Positions 59,124-64,000 of a stretch of DNA of 64,000 bases are shown here, in pieces; position 1 is the stretch's first letter, and each line of letters begins with the position of its first letter. Position numbers and translations under genes: made by a program. The stretch lies in assembly GCA_037043235.1 (NCBI GenBank), contig JAWRVZ010000093.1, positions 1,052,501 to 1,116,500 of the forward strand, written 5' to 3'. The notes beneath the pieces are model-generated. The model was given only the letters and a program-made list of their open reading frames with translations, ran no database searches and had not been told where the DNA came from. Source of the DNA: Rhodeus uyekii (lineage: Eukaryota > Chordata > Actinopteri > Cypriniformes > Acheilognathidae).

Positions 59124-62100
59124 GTCATTCTTTTCCATGCAAATACAATGAATGGTGGTTAATGCTTCCAAAAAACACTATACATTTATCATAAAAAAAG
59201 AAGACTCCAGACAACTTGTGCCTTGTATTCCAGATCTTCTCTAGAAATATCTAGACTTTTTCATGTGGATTCAGAAGACTTTTGGAATACTTTCATCCAT
59301 TTCAAACAACTCATTTTATTGTAAATGCATGGAAAACAATTTACAAAATCTTGGCTTTGGTGTTTTGCAGAAGAAAGTAAGTGATACGGTGTGTAACGAT
59401 CTGAAGGTGATGACAGAATTTTAATTTCTTGTTCAGCTATTATTTAAAAGTACATTTCAGTCATTTGTACTTTAGTTATGTAGTCGTTTAAAGTTAGAAT
59501 GTGAAAATGAAATTATTAACCGTTTACAATATGTTCCATTTTGTGCATCGATAGCTTCATTCGCCATGCCTGGTCAAAAACGTCTGATATACATAACAGC
59601 TGGTGAATGCATCATAGGAGTTATTAAATATCTTAGCTTCCAGAAAATAAAGTAAGCATTTTATAGCTATATTTTTAAATGTAGAATGCACATTTTCAAT
59701 CGTTTTCTAATATTATTTTTGCTCCTATACTCATTGTCTTCCTGTCCTTTGAGAGCATCTCTGATGCATTGAACTCTACAAAAGTCATGTGAAAAGTAAA
59801 TATCTACCCTCCGTATTTCATTTTAATAGTGGCATGGCGCAAACATCTTTAAATAGTTAAATGTGTTGGTTTCCAATGCAATTCTAAAGGTACAGTTTGT
59901 TCTCCAGTAAGAACGGTTTATTTTGCTGCGAACCAGGACGTAATTACTGGCAAATTTGCAGCAATCTTCACCAGATGTTTGCCAGAACACCTTATTTCTG
60001 GAGGGGTTTCAAAAGTTGCAGACAGTCAGCCATATGTCACTAAAATACATCTGAGAACAAAAGTCGAATTTAAAAGATTAACCTGGAGTCATGCATGAAA
60101 GAAAACGTTCCTCTTCTGTCTTTGATGCACCTATAAAGAGCATTTCAAATTACAGTTTAATAGGAAAAACTGCAGAAATGATGTTGTAGCATGTAACGTT
60201 CAATTATATTTGCTTTTGGAATTATTAATTCAACATCTTTGAAGTGCAAATATTTCAGCAACAAACATATATATATATATATTGCAAGTAGTTTTCCATC
60301 AATATATGGAGCTGTTTCTGCAGAATACTAATTTCTCTTCACATCTCTCCGCATTTGAAGTCCAGCATTAGGAAGTCAGATGTTGTCTCATTTTCTTCGA
60401 ACGCTGATAAATCAGCTCTGGTCAACAGCATTTCTCTCTCCTATCTCATTTAACTGGACCTCTCTCGCTCTGCACTCTTGTGGTTTGCCGCTGACCTTGG
60501 TGGCTTCCCATCACTCCCAGTCCAAGGTTCCTCTCAAATCCTCAGAGTTGGAAGCTGCATCTTCATCTTCACCTGGCCCATTAATTATCAAACACAATCG
60601 ATACCCCATTTGATTAGATCAAACTGACCCTACCCGCCTCTGACCCGCAACAGTAAAGCGGAAAGCGGAAACGACACTGGACTGGCCCCTGAGATCTTAC
60701 ATCTCACATGAAGAGAAATAGTAACTATAAAGGATTAAAAGATTGAAAGCAAAGCATATCAATAATTGTTTTGTCTTTTTCAACCCTTAAAACTCTCATG
60801 ATCAAATAAGTAATCATTCAACGGTGACAAAATACTCTATTGAACTTCACACGTGTCTCCTCCAAACGTCCCGTTTCGATGGCAAACTACAATCCCATTT
60901 ACACACCACTGAGAACTGGAGAATTTTGCACTATGATGGATTCGTTTAATGATATATGCCGTATGTACATATACAATGCATGTAGTATATGCATGTTTCT
61001 TGTTTTATTCGAAAAATGAGTGTGAATCGAATCAAACTTTTCATGAACATATCCGGGTCATATTTCATCATAGAATCAATAGTAAGAAATTATATTTTAC
61101 ATTAAATGATTTTGAACTGATGCAATATTTTAATTGCAAATAATCATATTTCCCCAAGGTTACTGTCATGCAAATATAGTATAAATTCATTAAAATGTGT
61201 ATGCGTGAATTATTGCTCTTTGCTTTTTACACAATCGAGTGGTTTTCTTTTCTTTATTTGTGGGGTAAATAAGCTTAATCACATTTCCTCAAAACTCTTG
61301 GTACTCTAATGTAGAAAAATTGAATTGAATTTTTTTTCATTTTTAAAATGTATGCATGAGTTGTTGTATTTTAATATTTAAATTTGAGAGGAAAACGCTT
61401 GTCATGAAAACATTGTCGCAATGAAAAAAATAAAAAAAAATTAACTATATTACTTATTGCTCTCTTATTTATTTTATTTCGACTTATTTTGGGGTAAAAA
61501 AAAAATGGACTAAGCATGTTTTCATGAGATTCACCCATCTAGCTTGAAATAAATATTGACAACACATGACTGTCACAAAACAGTTGTGTGATGCTTGTTT
61601 ACAGGTTATGGATGATAAAGAGAAAATTATAAGGATGCAGGAGGTCAAAAATCAGCGAATAAGATCATATCTCTCTGACTGCAGAAGACTGAGGGGTCTG
61701 TATATCGACAGGGGCTTGTGTTTGTTTGTGTGTGTGTTTATAAGGGCATACTGATGTGTGTGTCTGTTGAGTATATAAATATCCGAGCGTCCCTGCAGAG
61801 CTGGGTGTGAGTGGCAGGAAGTGGTTATGTAAGGAGTCACAACGGGCTGCAGTGGACAGCCTGACCACAGATCAGGTCAACCAAGTGTGACACCAACAGC
61901 TTCTCACTGACACCTCCCTGACACTGTCTGTCACCAGGCTTGTCTGTCCCGCTCCGAGAGTGTGTGTGTGTTTGTGTGTGACGGCCTTTATGGTCCTATA
62001 GCTCTCTTTTACATACTTGCATCAATTCACGTTCATTTCCAAAATGCCCCTGATGTCTTGCATGTATAGCATTTGGATGTGCGCATTACTAACAGTGTGA

Positions 62101-63563
62101 CTCGCTTTCAATAAAATGGGTAGTTTTGTGTCTTTGATTAATACTCTTAAACTGACTGTCAAATTATAGTAACAATATAATGCAACATTTTATTCGGAAA
62201 ACACTGTCCAGCCAGAGTCTAAACAACAACACATTACAACAAGGCAATTTATCCTTTCCAGGATGAGCAATAATACTAATAATAAGTTGTTTCAGGTAAC
62301 CAAATTGCTTTCGTTAGTAACTTCTTAATAAACTACTTTAATTTCAGTGAAAACATTATATAACATGACTACTGTTCATCACTTTACACTAATAAAAGCT
62401 ATTTTTAACAGGCAGGTCGGGTAAAAAATCAGCTTAAAGTTTCAACAACTGCTCATTTTCACTTGTGTTCATACAAATATAAAGAGCAACAGGTAGATTT
62501 CCAGACTATTGATCGAAACACTCAACCAAAGCAAAACGATGAGAAGCAAATGCAAACAAACTTCTGCCTTTTATAAAAACTTAAGTCCCGGGAAAGTTTT
62601 TCACTCTCTTTTTGTTGTTAACTGCTGCCATAGTAAGTGAGAAAGTGTCAAAAAAAAATCCTGCCCTTTGATACCAACTGTCCGGCATAAGCATCCGTCA
62701 AACTAACTGCATGAACTTTCAGTTCATGAAGAATCTAGCTAAAAAATAATAATATTTTAGTTACAATAAAGTAATAAAGTACACCATAACTACTGAGTAA
62801 TAATAATAAATGAATTGAAGGAGAAATAATTTTGTGGACCCGTTTGAAAATACACTGTCATTATTATTACATAAGTGATATGTAATAAATATTGTAATGT
62901 TACCAAAGTCAAAAGAATTCAACAAAATTTTCTGGGATTTGCGACAAATTAGGCATGGTTTTATGACAAATAGTAATCAATTATTATCATTGTTATTAAA
63001 ATGCTCATCATAATAACTTTAGAAAATGCATTTAAACATTTCGGGGGACTTTTTCTCAGCAAAAAAAAAAGTTCATTTAAAAACAAGCACTAGCGAAACA
63101 CATTATTACAATAGCAATTTAGTTTCTTCAATAATCCCATGCTAAGCCCAAACTGACTGATGAAGAAAAAGGTTAATATTTACCCACCCATTTCATTCCT
63201 AATACAAATCCAGTCATTTAGTTGAAGCTGTTAAATCCAAAGACATCAGATAAGAGAAGGCGAGCGCGTTCACTACCTTCCCAAAACGCGGCGTCAATGC
63301 AAAGCGCACTAATCTTGTCAAATCCACTAATTAAGTGAGAGATGATGTTTGAGAACGAGCCAAGGTGGTCCGCGCAATTAACCCAAGCGTCCCCCTCCCA
63401 ATACCTCCATCATTAAAGACGAGTGCACTTGTGAGCAAAGTCTTCCCCAAAAACTTTCCCATGAAGCCATCAACAAGTTTGAGGAGAAAGGAGAACCCCT
63501 CTGCTCGACTCAAAACTGTCAGATATATGTGTGACAGCCTGACGTGTGTGTGTCAGGACTCAC

Positions 63564-63700
63564 CTGATGTGCATGTCCACCTCTGAGCAGCTGTTTCCCT
63601 CCTCCTCCTCTTCTTCAGTCGCCTCGGACCCGTCCGGACAGCAGAACCGTGACCCTCCCCTCCGTTCAGTCCACGTTCCGGGACCCCTCGCGCTCCCACA
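63564..63700 (-). other. npas1: Probable npas1 5' untranslated exon (donor end)
   Basis: A strong donor CATCAG|GTGAGTCC on the minus strand at 63564/63563 in GC-richer DNA suggests the end of a 5' UTR exon that would splice to 54015. The upstream limit is unknown. If so, the message holds a 13-codon upstream frame starting 11 nt before the junction and ending in the next exon. Confidence 0.35.
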
Positions 63701-63819
63701 CACACATACAAACACTCACACGGGGGGTGACATGGGGGTCAGACGGGGCCAAGAACAATCCCAGCTGCTGGCACAAAAGAGCAGGCGAACACACAGCGGT
63801 CTGCTGCCGCAAGAGCGTG

Positions 63820-63870
63820 CGTGTGTGTATGTGTGTGTGTGAGAGAGAGAGGGAGAGAAAGAGAGAGTAT
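63820..63870. repeat. (GT)n(GA)n microsatellite
   Basis: GT-rich then GA-rich simple repeat close to the presumed npas1 5' region. Confidence 0.85.
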
Positions 63871-64000
63871 TTGTGGGCGCTCCGCTCTCGCTCCCTCACT
63901 TTCCAACCGGGATCGCCTCAGATATGACTGGAGTTAGAGGATGCGAGTCTGTTTCCTTCTCTGGCGTGCTCCCCGCTTTGGCTCTCTCTCTCTTACCTCG

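Larger units (their letters stand above)
54016..63563 (-). other. npas1: Probable first intron of npas1 (about 9.5 kb)
   Basis: Contains the second Tigger-like copy, two SINEs, a MITE and several low-repeat stretches (56590-56820, 58080-58260, 60360-60720). No coding exon was recognised. The right boundary depends on the inferred 5' exon. Confidence 0.45.

Noticed and set aside
61566..61754. 62-codon frame with charged segment DDKEKIIRMQEVKNQRIRSY, preceded by TTTACAG
   Set aside because: Looks exon-like at first, but no partner exons, no recognised family and opposite strand to npas1. Kept only as a note.
63546..63927. Overlapping plus-strand frames of 90-98 codons at the right edge
   Set aside because: Run into GT/GA simple repeats. 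The minus-strand donor signals explain this region better.

Overview
The window is nuclear DNA from a teleost fish, most likely a cypriniform. The evidence is split vertebrate genes with GT-AG introns, an AT-rich background full of CA, TA and GA microsatellites, tRNA-derived SINEs of the type common in cyprinids, Tc1/pogo-like DNA transposons and solo LTRs. There are no bacterial operons, phage genes or CRISPR arrays.

Two protein-coding genes can be assembled exon by exon, with reading phase agreeing at every junction. On the + strand, tmem160 (1170-6437, four coding exons, 200 aa) encodes a small three-pass membrane protein of the mitochondrial inner membrane family. On the - strand, npas1 (neuronal PAS domain protein 1) runs from about 63.56 kb or further right down to a stop at 18391. 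Eleven coding exons give 770 aa: an N-terminal WDF segment, bHLH, PAS-A, PAS-B and a long Ser/Pro-rich C-terminus. The genes are tail to tail, as TMEM160 and NPAS1 are on human chromosome 19q13.3 (from memory), which supports choosing npas1 over its paralogue npas3.

Layout: 1-1.0 kb is AT-rich upstream sequence with a palindrome-bearing minisatellite. 1.0-6.4 kb is tmem160, whose first two introns are packed with DNA transposons, including one element nested in another. 6.4-18.4 kb is the intergenic space between the two 3' ends, with a 1.05 kb TA-flanked element, SINEs and microsatellites. 18.4-26.0 kb holds the npas1 exons for the C-terminus, PAS-B and most of PAS-A. 26-54 kb holds the widely spaced PAS-A, linker, bHLH and start-codon exons, with three related LTRs, a broken Tc1 transposase and several MITEs in the introns. 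54-64 kb is the first npas1 intron plus probable 5' untranslated exon sequence near the right edge.

No third protein-coding gene was found. The other long open frames are simple repeats or transposon sequence. The points most worth following are the microexon and the frame-preserving intron of tmem160, the CA, UG and TA tracts lying against npas1 splice sites, the nested and mosaic TA-flanked transposons, an unassigned element with an exact 7-bp target duplication, and inverted repeat copies that flank a block of npas1 exons.
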